64,000 nt of DNA from a virus. The stretch spans positions 60,319 through 124,318 of IMG/VR virus record IMGVR_UViG_3300025162_000024. The stretch is one strand, 5' to 3'. A program made the translations under genes and the position numbers. Of this stretch, positions 29,116-36,608 are shown one piece after another. Below the pieces are notes generated by a model, which made no database searches, had not been told where the DNA came from, and saw nothing but the letters and a program-made list of their open reading frames with translations. Positions within the stretch are counted from its first letter, which is position 1. Every line of letters begins with the position of its first letter.

Positions 29116-29643
29116 CTAAGCTCCTTTCACACGAACAATCCAATTGCCGGCCGACACGACTTCTGGAACACCCAGAACCTCTTGTACGGCTTTCATCACT
29201 CCGGGCCAGCCCTCTACGTAATCGTGGCCCCCGATATACCCACCTGCCTTCACCTTGGGCAGCCAAAGCCCCGAATCCTGCTTGACCGCCTCGTAGGTGT
29301 GTGTCGCATCGATGTAAACAAAATCCTGGCTTCCGTCCAGGATCTTATGAGATGCCTCGAGGCTCGACATCTTCATCTTGAACACATTCTCCAACGGCTT
29401 CGTCCGCCGGTCGAAGATTGCCTCAATCTCGGCCATGGGGCAGCAGGAGGACGCCGGGTCCCCCGCATCATACCCAAGCTCCCAGCTGTCCACGGCACAC
29501 ACCGAGAGCATGTACTTGGCGAAAATACAGGTACTCCAGCCAGCATACGAGCCGACCTCGACCATCCGCCCACCCCGGACCAGATCGAGAAGTGGTTTTA
29601 AGCCATCTTCTCTCCCCGAGTCATCCATCCACGCAGTATCCAT
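29116..29643 (-). CDS. class I SAM-dependent methyltransferase (175 aa)
   Basis: MVEVGSYAGWSTCIFAKYM is the AdoMet-binding loop and FVYIDATHTYEAVKQD followed by KAGGYIGGHDY is the downstream acidic pattern of the Methyltransf_24 family, often found beside sugar or natural-product pathways. It lies between two repeat-protein genes and is coupled to the six-repeat gene (1-bp spacing), which raises the possibility that a repeat protein is its substrate or partner. The acceptor is unknown. AAAGGAC ribosome site. Confidence 0.78.
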   Translation of the reverse strand: MDTAWMDDSGREDGLKPLLDLVRGGRMVEVGSYAGWSTCIFAKYMLSVCAVDSWELGYDAGDPASSCCPMAEIEAIFDRRTKPLENVFKMKMSSLEASHKILDGSQDFVYIDATHTYEAVKQDSGLWLPKVKAGGYIGGHDYVEGWPGVMKAVQEVLGVPEVVSAGNWIVRVKGA

Positions 29644-29675
29644 TCACTGTCCTTTCAAATTGTTTCGTGATTATA

Positions 29676-30107
29676 TCAATCTCCTTTTACTGAGTCCTCG
29701 TAGATCTCCGCCATCGGATGTGCCTCTCTCCAGGCGGCGACCGCCCTGGCCAGTGTCGGATGCCTGGCCGAGAACTGCCCGTCTCTCTTCTTTGGGTGGA
29801 ACATGAGCTTCAGGTGTCGCATACACGGGTTTACCTCGACGCGGATCGCCATATCATGGGCTAGAAAAACCAACCTGGTCAACATGTCAAAGTCGAACGT
29901 GGATAGGCATCCATCGTCCCAGAGCAGCTCTTGCCAGATGGGATTGGCCCAATCGACTTTAGCCAGGTGCTTCTCCTGAATGTGATGCAGGCCTACCCAT
30001 CGGTCCAGAAGGTCGGCCACCCTGAGCCCTGATTCGCTAGGGGATCGGCCGACCTTTAGGCACCGCTTGACATGAGAAAGTACTCTGGTCATTCGAGGCT
30101 CGAGCAT
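29676..30107 (-). CDS. conserved phage hypothetical protein (143 aa)
   Basis: GRSPSESGLRVADLLDRWVG, LHHI, TFDFDMLTRLVFLAHDMAIR and FSARHPTLARAVAAWR form a helical domain seen in other phage genomes, with conserved LTRLVFLAHD and RHPTL. No activity is known. The start overlaps the stop of the five-repeat protein, with GAGGT upstream. Confidence 0.6.
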   Translation of the reverse strand: MLEPRMTRVLSHVKRCLKVGRSPSESGLRVADLLDRWVGLHHIQEKHLAKVDWANPIWQELLWDDGCLSTFDFDMLTRLVFLAHDMAIRVEVNPCMRHLKLMFHPKKRDGQFSARHPTLARAVAAWREAHPMAEIYEDSVKGD

Positions 30108-31489
30108 CAGCGAGACCTCAGGTTGTGCTCAAACCGCCAGTTCTCCAGAAGCTTGAGGGCCTCGTCCTGGGTCACTTTTCGATAAGAGCCACACTGAGTT
30201 GCAGTCTCGTCCATCCCGGTCGGCGACCCATCTGGCTGCGAGTAGGCATATCGCATGCCGGCCGGATACTTGAACAGACTGCCCAGCGAGTGCAGATACC
30301 AGCGGGGCTCCTCGGGCTGTACTGCAGACCGGACGAAGATCACCTGGTTATTGCCACAGTGGAACGTTTTGGCAACAGGACTAACCCAGGGACCCTGGCA
30401 GGTGCTGAGGAACGTGCATCCCGCACACTTCCACCGAGCGTACTGAGGGCCTGAGGTGGGCTCGGGCCGTGTCTCGTACTGAACACCGTCGATGATCCCG
30501 GTCCATTTGGGCTTGGCCTCAGCCTCTCTCTTGGCCTTTTCCTCGTCCCACTTGGCAATCATCTCCCGAGCCTTCTCAGTGGTCACCCGGTGGGCTGTGG
30601 ACTCGGCTACCCCCTTCACCCAGTTAGATTCCGGGACCGTGATCGTATCACCCTCAGGCTTGAGCGAACTGTAGAAGATGGCCGCCGGATACGCCACGAG
30701 ACTATAGGACGTAGCATACCACCGCACATCCTGCTTCATCCAGAGCCCTTCCCTGAGCTGGTCTGCCTGCTTAGAATCGATCCGGACGATGCCTCCCTGC
30801 AGGATGTACGACTCTTCGGATGCTGAGGCCTTGGCCCCCTCAGGATTGCCAGTATAGACCCGGGAGGCCGGAAACTGCCCAAACCAGGCGATCCGCTCGC
30901 TCTTGTACCAGCGTTCGACAGTCGGCTGGCTCTTGGCCTCGGTCCACGCCCTGATCAGCATCTGAGCCGTTTTGGCCGGGATCAACTTGGTCGTAGATAG
31001 GAGCTTTACTCTCTCCTCAGACTCTAAGGATACATCGGCCTCGGGGAACATCGCTGTGTACACCTTATGCGCTGGATACTCTCTGAGCAGCTCGCCGTCG
31101 TCCGTGTAGTACCAGCGGGACGTCTCCTTCCGCCAGCCATCCAGGATCCGGATGACCGTGTCATATGAGATCTCTTCGTCAGTCCCGCTCACGAATGATT
31201 CGATGGCCGTAGCCGGATACCCCTTAGGATCGCTCCGGGTATAGCACGTAGCCTGGGGATATACCCTGAGCAGCTCGCCGTCCGGTGATCGGTACCAGCG
31301 GTAACCCTCAGGCTTGGCCGGGGCCAGGACCTCTCGAGCCACCTGGTACATGAGACTGACCTCAGCAGCGGCCAGCTTCTGGTATCCCTCGAACTCTGTG
31401 AGATCCCCGGACTCCACCCTCGTCCCGAGATTGGCATAGGTGTTGGTCAAAACCTGAACCTTCATCTGATCCACTGATCCATTAGACAT
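30107..31489 (-). CDS. RWY/YPA-repeat protein with inserted Cys module (460 aa)
   Basis: Five repeats between residues 58 and 460: for example YRWYRSPDGELLRVYPQATC and SRWYYTDDGELLREYPAHKV. Between repeats four and five lies a module (WTGIIDGVQYETRP, then WKCAGCTFLSTCQG, then CGNNQVIFVR) shared with the proteins at 232-1245 and 52567-52968. The first 55 residues are helical (TNTYANLGTRVESGDLTEF). AAAGGAG precedes the ATG. Intact and without signal peptide. The function is unknown. Confidence 0.85.
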   Translation of the reverse strand: MSNGSVDQMKVQVLTNTYANLGTRVESGDLTEFEGYQKLAAAEVSLMYQVAREVLAPAKPEGYRWYRSPDGELLRVYPQATCYTRSDPKGYPATAIESFVSGTDEEISYDTVIRILDGWRKETSRWYYTDDGELLREYPAHKVYTAMFPEADVSLESEERVKLLSTTKLIPAKTAQMLIRAWTEAKSQPTVERWYKSERIAWFGQFPASRVYTGNPEGAKASASEESYILQGGIVRIDSKQADQLREGLWMKQDVRWYATSYSLVAYPAAIFYSSLKPEGDTITVPESNWVKGVAESTAHRVTTEKAREMIAKWDEEKAKREAEAKPKWTGIIDGVQYETRPEPTSGPQYARWKCAGCTFLSTCQGPWVSPVAKTFHCGNNQVIFVRSAVQPEEPRWYLHSLGSLFKYPAGMRYAYSQPDGSPTGMDETATQCGSYRKVTQDEALKLLENWRFEHNLRSR

Positions 31490-31545
31490 CGCAAACTCCT
31501 TTAGGACAAAGACTTATAGTTGCCTTCAGAACACCTGGAGGCCTG

Positions 31546-31875
31546 CTAACTGCAGTAGGCAGGCCTCGTGGCCTCTTCTCCCTGCCCAACCCGCTCAGCG
31601 ACACACTCAGGGCACCTCTGATACTCTCCGTGCTCCGGTGTAAACCGTTTCCGGCATATGGAGCATCCACGGGCACCGCGGACAACGTCAATCGCTGACC
31701 TCAAGGCAGCCAAGAACTCGGGGTGAACCAGGGTGTCATACCTGTCTAACTTGAAGCCACCATTATACTTAGAGATCAAACAGTAGGCTTCTCCAGAGGT
31801 GACCTCGACTACCCCATTGTCGTATACAGTTACCTGGGCTATCCCGATAACCCGCGGAAGACCTTTCAAGTCCAT
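31546..31875 (-). CDS. small protein with C-terminal zinc finger (109 aa)
   Basis: GGAGGAG precedes the ATG at 31875. A beta-rich N-terminal domain (IAQVTVYDNGVVEVTSGEAY, NGGFKLDRYDTLVHPEF) is followed by CSICRKRFTPEHGEYQRC and PECVAER, a four-cysteine zinc site. It is the first gene leftward of the large inverted repeat. The function is unknown. Confidence 0.6.
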   Translation of the reverse strand: MDLKGLPRVIGIAQVTVYDNGVVEVTSGEAYCLISKYNGGFKLDRYDTLVHPEFLAALRSAIDVVRGARGCSICRKRFTPEHGEYQRCPECVAERVGQGEEATRPAYCS

Positions 31876-31928
31876 CAAACTCCTCCAATCAGTTAAATGA
31901 AGTCCATAGACAGGATCAAGACCCTGAC

Positions 31929-32204
31929 TAATGATGGCGTTTACGCCTTTCTATCTTCGATAGAAAGAGTAATACGAAGAAAGAGAAGAAGAGGAGGAAG
32001 GGAAAGAAGACAGAGAAATAAAGAAGTAAATCCATATTGTAGCAACATCTCGTTAAGATATTGGAAAAGCGGAAATGACCAACTTGCAAGTCGGTCACCA
32101 GGCACGGACTTGGTCTCTTCTCTTCTCTTTCTTTTCTTCCTCTTCTTCTCTTTCTTCGTATTACTCTTTCTATCGAAGATAGAAAGGCGTAAACGCCATC
32201 ATTA
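31929..32204. repeat. 276-bp element with perfect 67-bp inverted arms
   Basis: Bases 31929-31995 and 32138-32204 are exact reverse complements; similarity then decays into matching purine/pyrimidine-rich runs. The 142-bp spacer is unrelated. Each arm holds two nested hairpins: GGCG-TTTA-CGCC and CTTTCTATC-TTC-GATAGAAAG. Both outer ends are TA, the target duplication expected of a mariner/IS630-type MITE, but TA is self-complementary so this is weak. No real gene fits inside. It lies in a 350-bp gap between leftward genes. It could be a MITE, a replication or packaging site, or a structured RNA. Confidence 0.85.
32076..32097. repeat. 22-bp near-palindrome in the element's spacer
   Basis: TGACC-A-ACTTGCAAGT-C-GGTCA is symmetric except for one pair. 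It lies near the middle of the spacer between the 67-bp arms and could be a dimeric protein-binding site or the tip of a cruciform. Confidence 0.5.
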
Positions 32205-32226
32205 TTGGGCAGTTGCGCTGCTCTAC

Positions 32227-33108
32227 CTACTCAGGTTGACCTTCAATGGTCTCTGGGGATAGAGATGGACTTGGGAGAGCCTTGGACTTGGGAATGCTCT
32301 TTATCCCGAGGATTGGATCAAATCTGCGGTCTCCTTTTACGCCTATGCCACGTATGGCTTGGGCTATTCCAAACCGGGTAGCGAGCTTGGCTGGATCGAG
32401 CTTCTCGTCCAGGAACAGGTTGTTGACGTATGGCTCGTACTTGCTATTGAGTCCTACCAGAGGCTGGTCGTGGGTGATGAACAGGTACAGAGCGTGGCGT
32501 GTCTCTCCGAGCTTGACGTATACGGAGTACCCTTCTGCCTCTCGTCCCAGGTTCCTCCTGAGCCATTGGCCCATGTTGTTACGGCCCTTGGCTAGGTCAG
32601 CGACGGTCTCGAACTCTAAGCCTATGGTTGACATAAGCTTACGCTCGAAACCCGCTGATCCCCAGGTGCGCCATGCCCTGCTAAGCTCAAAGACAGAACA
32701 GAACAGGCACTCTCGGTACTTGCACCTATGGAGCTTTACGGCCTCGGATCGTCCGCCGTTCTTTGTACGCTTCCTATGGGCTGCCCTCGCTATCTGCCGA
32801 TAATTAGGGCAGAAGAGCAGGCCTTTGAAGTGAGGGTCCATGGGCGTCTTGTTCAACTCCAGGTTACGCTTTGCAGCCTCTGCTCTCCCCCGGAGATTGT
32901 CCATGTACGCATGAACAGCTCTCAGTTTGATCTTCCAATGACTATCTGGTTCCGGGTCGGTCGGAGGCTGTTGTCCGGCCAGCTCCTTGTACTGGGCCTC
33001 ATACGTAACGTTCCATCTGGCTCTCTTCCAAACTAAGCGACGTTTGTCCTTCTCACGCTTGACTTCTTTGCCCAGTTGGCTGAGGACCGCCCTCTTCTCT
33101 TTGCTCAT
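32227..33108 (-). CDS. unknown zinc-containing protein beside the inverted repeat (293 aa)
   Basis: AAAGGAAG precedes the ATG at 33108. Very basic N-terminal half (KEVKREKDKRRLVWKRARWN); a LHRCKYRECLFC cluster near residue 130 with helix SRAWRTWG; then GYSVYVKLGETRHALYLFIT. The order of a C...C..C cluster followed by a strand with His is loosely like rolling-circle Rep proteins, but the HUH pair and a catalytic Tyr motif are not evident. Its 3' end lies 22 bp from the 276-bp element. The function is unknown. Confidence 0.6.
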   Translation of the reverse strand: MSKEKRAVLSQLGKEVKREKDKRRLVWKRARWNVTYEAQYKELAGQQPPTDPEPDSHWKIKLRAVHAYMDNLRGRAEAAKRNLELNKTPMDPHFKGLLFCPNYRQIARAAHRKRTKNGGRSEAVKLHRCKYRECLFCSVFELSRAWRTWGSAGFERKLMSTIGLEFETVADLAKGRNNMGQWLRRNLGREAEGYSVYVKLGETRHALYLFITHDQPLVGLNSKYEPYVNNLFLDEKLDPAKLATRFGIAQAIRGIGVKGDRRFDPILGIKSIPKSKALPSPSLSPETIEGQPE

Positions 33109-33133
33109 CCGACTTCCTTTCACAAATGGTAGA

Positions 33134-33163
33134 GGGGCGACCTGGGCAATCCCAGGCCGCCCC
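33134..33163 (-). terminator. hairpin terminator after the 33184-33519 gene
   Basis: In the leftward RNA, GGGGCGGCCUGGG pairs with CCCAGGUCGCCCC through 13 pairs (one G-U) around AUUG. It is followed by UCUACCAUUUGUG, only weakly U-rich. It separates the small gene beside the terminase from the downstream zinc protein. Confidence 0.6.
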
Positions 33164-33183
33164 AAATAGTGTCTACCTGTCTC

Positions 33184-33519
33184 TCATCGACCCAGCTGCA
33201 GACGGGGGCTGGCGGCTAGGACTGGCCTGCCACAGACGATCGAGGTGATCCTGGGGGCTCGACGCCCCTCAAGCCTCCGCCTCTCTCTGAGTTCGTCCTG
33301 TAGCCTTTGCTGAAGGGCCAATCCCTCCTCAATCCCCTGCGCATAGGACTTCTCCCAGCTCCAATCTGCTATACTGCTAGTGGCCTTGGCCGTCGGTGTC
33401 AGCTGTGTCTCTTTCTGCGTGAGCAGGTCACGGACCTGTCCGCAGATAGTAGAGAACAGCTTGACCCCCTGGCCGACGCCGTAGATCACTGGGTCCAGAG
33501 AGGACTCCGGGTAGCTCAT
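33184..33519 (-). CDS. hypothetical protein divergent from terminase (111 aa)
   Basis: The ATG at 33519 has GGAG five bases upstream. The product is helical (GVGQGVKLFSTICGQVRDLL, GIEEGLALQQRLQDELRERR) with a basic C-terminus. Position next to the terminase and size fit a terminase small subunit or packaging accessory, but no helix-turn-helix is clear. The start codon overlaps the proposed terminase start on the opposite strand. Confidence 0.55.
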   Translation of the reverse strand: MSYPESSLDPVIYGVGQGVKLFSTICGQVRDLLTQKETQLTPTAKATSSIADWSWEKSYAQGIEEGLALQQRLQDELRERRRLEGRRAPRITSIVCGRPVLAASPRLQLGR

Positions 33520-35434
33520 GCAGACTCCAATAGTGCCGCCAGCCTCGGGTAGGAACTTAGTACCCGACCTGCTCCGTGTGTTGACGGCGGCCAGCACAGA
33601 GCTCGGCCAGGCACAGGGAAACGCTTATGCGACGTCCGTGGCCGTCGGTAATCTGTATCGATCCATTGGATCTTTGCGTCTCCCGAATATAGCCCCTGTA
33701 CTCCCCTTGCTCATGTCAATCAAGGGCAAGCCAATGTCCCTCACCTCGCGGTTCCCGTTTGAGGTGCTGTTCAAGATGGTGGGGGTGCCCAGGAGACTGA
33801 CGCTGGTCACAGGACGTCAGGTCTCGAAAACGACAAGCATCTTCTCGTCTGAGATAGTGACCAGGAGCCTGCCGAACCCTTATTTCAACTCAGCATTCGT
33901 CCAACCGCAGTTCGACCAGATCCGCAGGTTCTCTACCACTGTAGCCCGCCCGATGCTCCTTGATTCTCCTATACGATCAATGATCGTCGGGGACTCTGTG
34001 GTAGCCGCTGGCAACGTGCTGCAAAGGACACTGAAGAATGGGTCGAACATATTCTTTACGTTTGGCGGTGTGGATACCGAGCGCAATCGTGGTATGCCCC
34101 TGGACAGCCTGATCATGGACGAGGCCCAGGATTTCAGTGTGGACGCTGCCGAGATCCTTGAGGCGTGTCTGGACGCTTCGGACTGGAAACTGATCAGAAA
34201 CAGTGGAACTCCCAAGACCGAGTCCACCTTCCTCCACAACCGGTGGATGGACAGCTCCCAGGCCCAGTGGACGATCCCCTGCTCCTGCGGGTATACGAAC
34301 ACCTGCTGCCGGGCCCTGGACATGGATCAGATGATCCAGCCAAAGGGCCTCTCTTGCCGGAAGTGCGGGGCTATCGTCAACCCTAGGCTGGGGCATTGGC
34401 AGCATATGGTGACCGGCGGAAACCGCCTGACGTTCCATCATGGGTATCACATCCCTCAGACTATCATGCCCATGCATTGCGAGAGGCCCTATGAATGGCG
34501 GATGATCCTCGCCAAGAAATCAGGAACCTCTCAGGTCACGTACGTCAACGAATGCCTTGGAGAAGCTGTAGGGGTCAGCCAGGGCCTGATCACCGAGCAG
34601 CAGCTCCAGGCGGCCGCGGTCCTCCCCTGGAACAACCGCCTGGAAGAGGCGGTCCCGCTACGTAACAAGTACTCGTTCCGCGTGCTGGCCGTGGACTGGG
34701 GCGGCGGGGGTGCCGGCCAGGTCCGGTACCGCAACGGGCGTATCACGGTCCAGAACGGTACGTGCTCATTTACCCATGTGGCTATCCTCGGGTTCCTCCC
34801 CTACAGCCTGATCCCGCACGTCCTGTACGCTGAGAGATTCCCGATCGAGCTGGACGAAGTGGACGAAGTGGGCCGCGTCCTTCGCCTGTACGCCTCGTTC
34901 AACTGTGACCTGCTCTCCCATGACTTCGGGGGGTCCGGAGGCGTACGAGATACGATCATCCTCCGCAATGGGTTCCCCGCCAACCGGTTGTTCCCCTGCC
35001 TGTACGTAGCTTCCAGGAACAAGATCCTCGTGTACAAGCACGAGTCGGACAACGTCGATGGCCGGATGTATTACGGAGTGGACAAAGCCCGATTGCTGCG
35101 GCTGATGTGCATGGCGATCCGGACCCAGCCGACGGTCAACGGCGGACATTTCCCCCGCTGGGAGAGCTCCAGGACCTCGGTAAGCGACTACCTGGCCCTG
35201 CTCCCAAACCGCCACTCCTCGGAGTCCGGTGCCGAAGTAACCACGATCATCCGTGATCCGACGAAGCCCGATGACTTCGCGAATGCCCACGCATACGGGT
35301 GCGCCGCCTACTGGTTCACCCGCCAGCAGTACCCCGATTTTGCCCCTGAACTGGTCTTCCCCCAAGGATCGGCCATGCAAGCGGTGCTCACCCCGGACTA
35401 CGGGGCGGGACTCGCCGGATGGGATCCAGGATAG
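33518..35434 (+). CDS. terminase large subunit, GpA-like (638 aa)
   Basis: The ATP-driven motor and nuclease that packages DNA into capsids. LTLVTGRQVSKTTSIF is the Walker A loop (deviant, with QVSKTT), DSLIMDEAQDF is Walker B with the catalytic Glu, and IRNSGTPKTESTFLHNRW is the coupling segment. CSCGYTNTCC with CRKCGAIV is the zinc finger typical of the GpA/GpA-like class. VLAVDWGGGG and LLSHDFGGSGGVRD carry the RuvC-like nuclease acidic residues. The first 45 residues are poorly conserved, no good ribosome site precedes 33518, and the true start could be further in. One of only three plus-strand genes called here. Confidence 0.88.
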   Translation: MQTPIVPPASGRNLVPDLLRVLTAASTELGQAQGNAYATSVAVGNLYRSIGSLRLPNIAPVLPLLMSIKGKPMSLTSRFPFEVLFKMVGVPRRLTLVTGRQVSKTTSIFSSEIVTRSLPNPYFNSAFVQPQFDQIRRFSTTVARPMLLDSPIRSMIVGDSVVAAGNVLQRTLKNGSNIFFTFGGVDTERNRGMPLDSLIMDEAQDFSVDAAEILEACLDASDWKLIRNSGTPKTESTFLHNRWMDSSQAQWTIPCSCGYTNTCCRALDMDQMIQPKGLSCRKCGAIVNPRLGHWQHMVTGGNRLTFHHGYHIPQTIMPMHCERPYEWRMILAKKSGTSQVTYVNECLGEAVGVSQGLITEQQLQAAAVLPWNNRLEEAVPLRNKYSFRVLAVDWGGGGAGQVRYRNGRITVQNGTCSFTHVAILGFLPYSLIPHVLYAERFPIELDEVDEVGRVLRLYASFNCDLLSHDFGGSGGVRDTIILRNGFPANRLFPCLYVASRNKILVYKHESDNVDGRMYYGVDKARLLRLMCMAIRTQPTVNGGHFPRWESSRTSVSDYLALLPNRHSSESGAEVTTIIRDPTKPDDFANAHAYGCAAYWFTRQQYPDFAPELVFPQGSAMQAVLTPDYGAGLAGWDPG

Positions 35435-35733
35435 GCCTCGGCCGGCAGCCGATCGGCAGGCTTGGTGATCAGCGTGGTTCTCTGCTGGGAAGCGAACTGA
35501 TCTGTGGGCGTCGAGCTCACATTTGTTATGGTCAGATCAGGATGCTCCTGAGAAAACTTGCTGACCCCGGCATTGATCTGATAAGAACTCGACTCGAAGA
35601 CCCAGACGTTCGGGGCTATCTGCTTGGTCACCGGTGAGATCGATACTTTCCCAGTGATGATCGCAGCGATGATCGCGACGATCACCACTACGATCAGTAA
35701 CTCTATCAGAGTAAACGCTTTACAACTTTTCAT
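35398..35733 (-). CDS. type IV pilin / type II secretion pseudopilin-like protein (111 aa)
   Basis: MKSCKAFTLIELLIVVVIVA is a class III prepilin leader: a short positive segment, the processing site before Phe (here Ala-Phe instead of Gly-Phe), Glu at position 5 of the mature chain, then a long hydrophobic helix. The soluble remainder (about 80 residues) lacks the usual C-terminal Cys pair. Host prepilin peptidase could process it. AAGGAG precedes the ATG, and the shared 19-bp motif lies 22 bp upstream. Its 3' end overlaps the terminase 3' end tail-to-tail by 37 bp. The role is unknown; interference with host pili or superinfection exclusion is one option. Confidence 0.85.
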   Translation of the reverse strand: MKSCKAFTLIELLIVVVIVAIIAAIITGKVSISPVTKQIAPNVWVFESSSYQINAGVSKFSQEHPDLTITNVSSTPTDQFASQQRTTLITKPADRLPAEAYPGSHPASPAP

Positions 35734-35754
35734 GCCATCTCCTTGGTTGAGAAC

Positions 35755-35773
35755 ATATTTCAGCGCGCTAAAA
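35755..35773 (-). promoter_or_regulatory. 19-bp palindromic motif, copy 2
   Basis: Identical to 21319-21337 (ATATTTCAGCGCGCTAAAA on the plus strand). On the minus strand its T-run doubles as the tail of the terminator at 35779-35798, and the pilin-like gene starts 22 bp downstream. This order (terminator, motif, gene) supports a promoter or operator role. Confidence 0.55.
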
Positions 35774-35778
35774 AATTG

Positions 35779-35798
35779 AGCCAGGCACTAACCTGGCT
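35779..35798 (-). terminator. rho-independent terminator before the pilin-like gene
   Basis: AGCCAGG pairs with CCUGGCU around a six-base loop, followed in the leftward transcript by CAAUUUUUU. It would end transcripts of the 36-kb genes just before the motif and the pilin-like gene. Confidence 0.8.
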
Positions 35799-35839
35799 TT
35801 GGATCAAAGTGCAGGTACTTATCAACATCTACCGACGTT

Positions 35840-36178
35840 TTAGACCAACTCCATCTCCACGTCGCACTGGTCACAAATAGGATTTCCAACCTCGGCCAGC
35901 TGCGAGTAGGACACAGCAGCCTTCCACCCACAGTCCGGACATTCCCAGGTCCGGACATACTCGACATTCTTCTCTTCTTCCGAAAGATCCTCAGGGCAGC
36001 TTAGGTAGACGGCCTTCCGGAACAGATCCCCCTTCTCGTCCGTCTCCAGCTCCTGCTCGTCGCAACCCTCCACGTCGTAATCGTGGATCTCGACCTGGAC
36101 CCCAAGCGGGATGAACCACGGATGGGCCACACCCCCCTCTACGATGATCCCTACTCTGAACTTGTTCTCATCTTCCAT
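35840..36178 (-). CDS. hypothetical protein with zinc finger (112 aa)
   Basis: GAGG precedes the ATG at 36178 (MEDENKFRVGIIVEGGVAHP). A beta-rich, acidic N-terminal half (VQVEIHDYDVEGCDEQELET) is followed by WECPDCGWKAAVSYSQLAEV and ICDQCDVEMELV, a four-cysteine zinc ribbon. The function is unknown. Confidence 0.6.
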   Translation of the reverse strand: MEDENKFRVGIIVEGGVAHPWFIPLGVQVEIHDYDVEGCDEQELETDEKGDLFRKAVYLSCPEDLSEEEKNVEYVRTWECPDCGWKAAVSYSQLAEVGNPICDQCDVEMELV

Positions 36179-36180
36179 AC

Positions 36181-36468
36181 TCACCTCACAGTTATCCACA
36201 TATAACCGTTCCATCTGTACTGCTGGCGATCCTCGCCGCTCGCATAGACCACGATGTACCGATCTGCCGGCAGCTTTGCTGTCATCTTCTCCCAGTCGTC
36301 TTCCACCGCTTCCTGCGGAGTCCGGCCGTTCCCGTACCGGCCTTCGAGCATCCCATTACCGCCCACTTCGCGAGCGTAGGCTGAGACATACCAATCACCT
36401 GGTGCTCGCATCTCCAGGTGCGTGTTGGCCAAAGCCTTTAACGCTGCAAGTTTCTCTTCCCAAGTCAT
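36181..36468 (-). CDS. small conserved phage protein (95 aa)
   Basis: AAGGAG lies before the ATG at 36468. MTWEEKLAALKALANTHLEM, RAPGDWYVSA and GRYGNGRTPQEAVEDDWEKM follow a phage pattern (WE.KL.AL......MR.PGDWYV, G.G.TP.EAV..AW). No activity is known. The same frame remains open upstream to an ATG at 36714; see that entry. Confidence 0.65.
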   Translation of the reverse strand: MTWEEKLAALKALANTHLEMRAPGDWYVSAYAREVGGNGMLEGRYGNGRTPQEAVEDDWEKMTAKLPADRYIVVYASGEDRQQYRWNGYMWITVR

Positions 36469-36608
36469 CCGAAAATCTCCTTCTTGATCCTGTCGAGCAA
36501 CTCTACGCTGCACTTTTCCACCGGTGACCAGCTCACGACAGGCGACCGGAACAGGCGAGGTGTGACCATAAATACGCGGTACAGGCCGGTCACATATGAA
36601 TCGGACAT
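36465..36608 (-). CDS. 47-aa microprotein overlapping the next gene
   Basis: MSDSYVTGLYRVFMVTPRLF continues to LLDRIKKEIFG and stops in an ATGA overlap with the 36468 start. Codon choice (GAG, AAG, ATC, CTG, GTG) is like the neighbours', better than in the competing frame over the same bases. The spacing of AGGGG to the ATG is short. Confidence 0.4.
   Translation of the reverse strand: MSDSYVTGLYRVFMVTPRLFRSPVVSWSPVEKCSVELLDRIKKEIFG

Noticed and set aside
32205-32245. tRNA-like string (minus strand GAGTAGGTAGAGCAGCGCAAC)
   Set aside because: It resembles a D-arm, but no anticodon stem, T-arm or acceptor stem can be folded around it, and half of it is the end of the 32227-33108 gene.
31897-32262. 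A 121-residue plus-strand frame running through the inverted-repeat element
   Set aside because: It is the translation of the purine/pyrimidine-rich arms (poly-Arg then poly-Phe/Leu) and has no ribosome site; the frame is a by-product of the repeat.
33184-33519. Calling this gene the terminase small subunit
   Set aside because: Position fits, but there is no helix-turn-helix and it is on the opposite strand from the large subunit.
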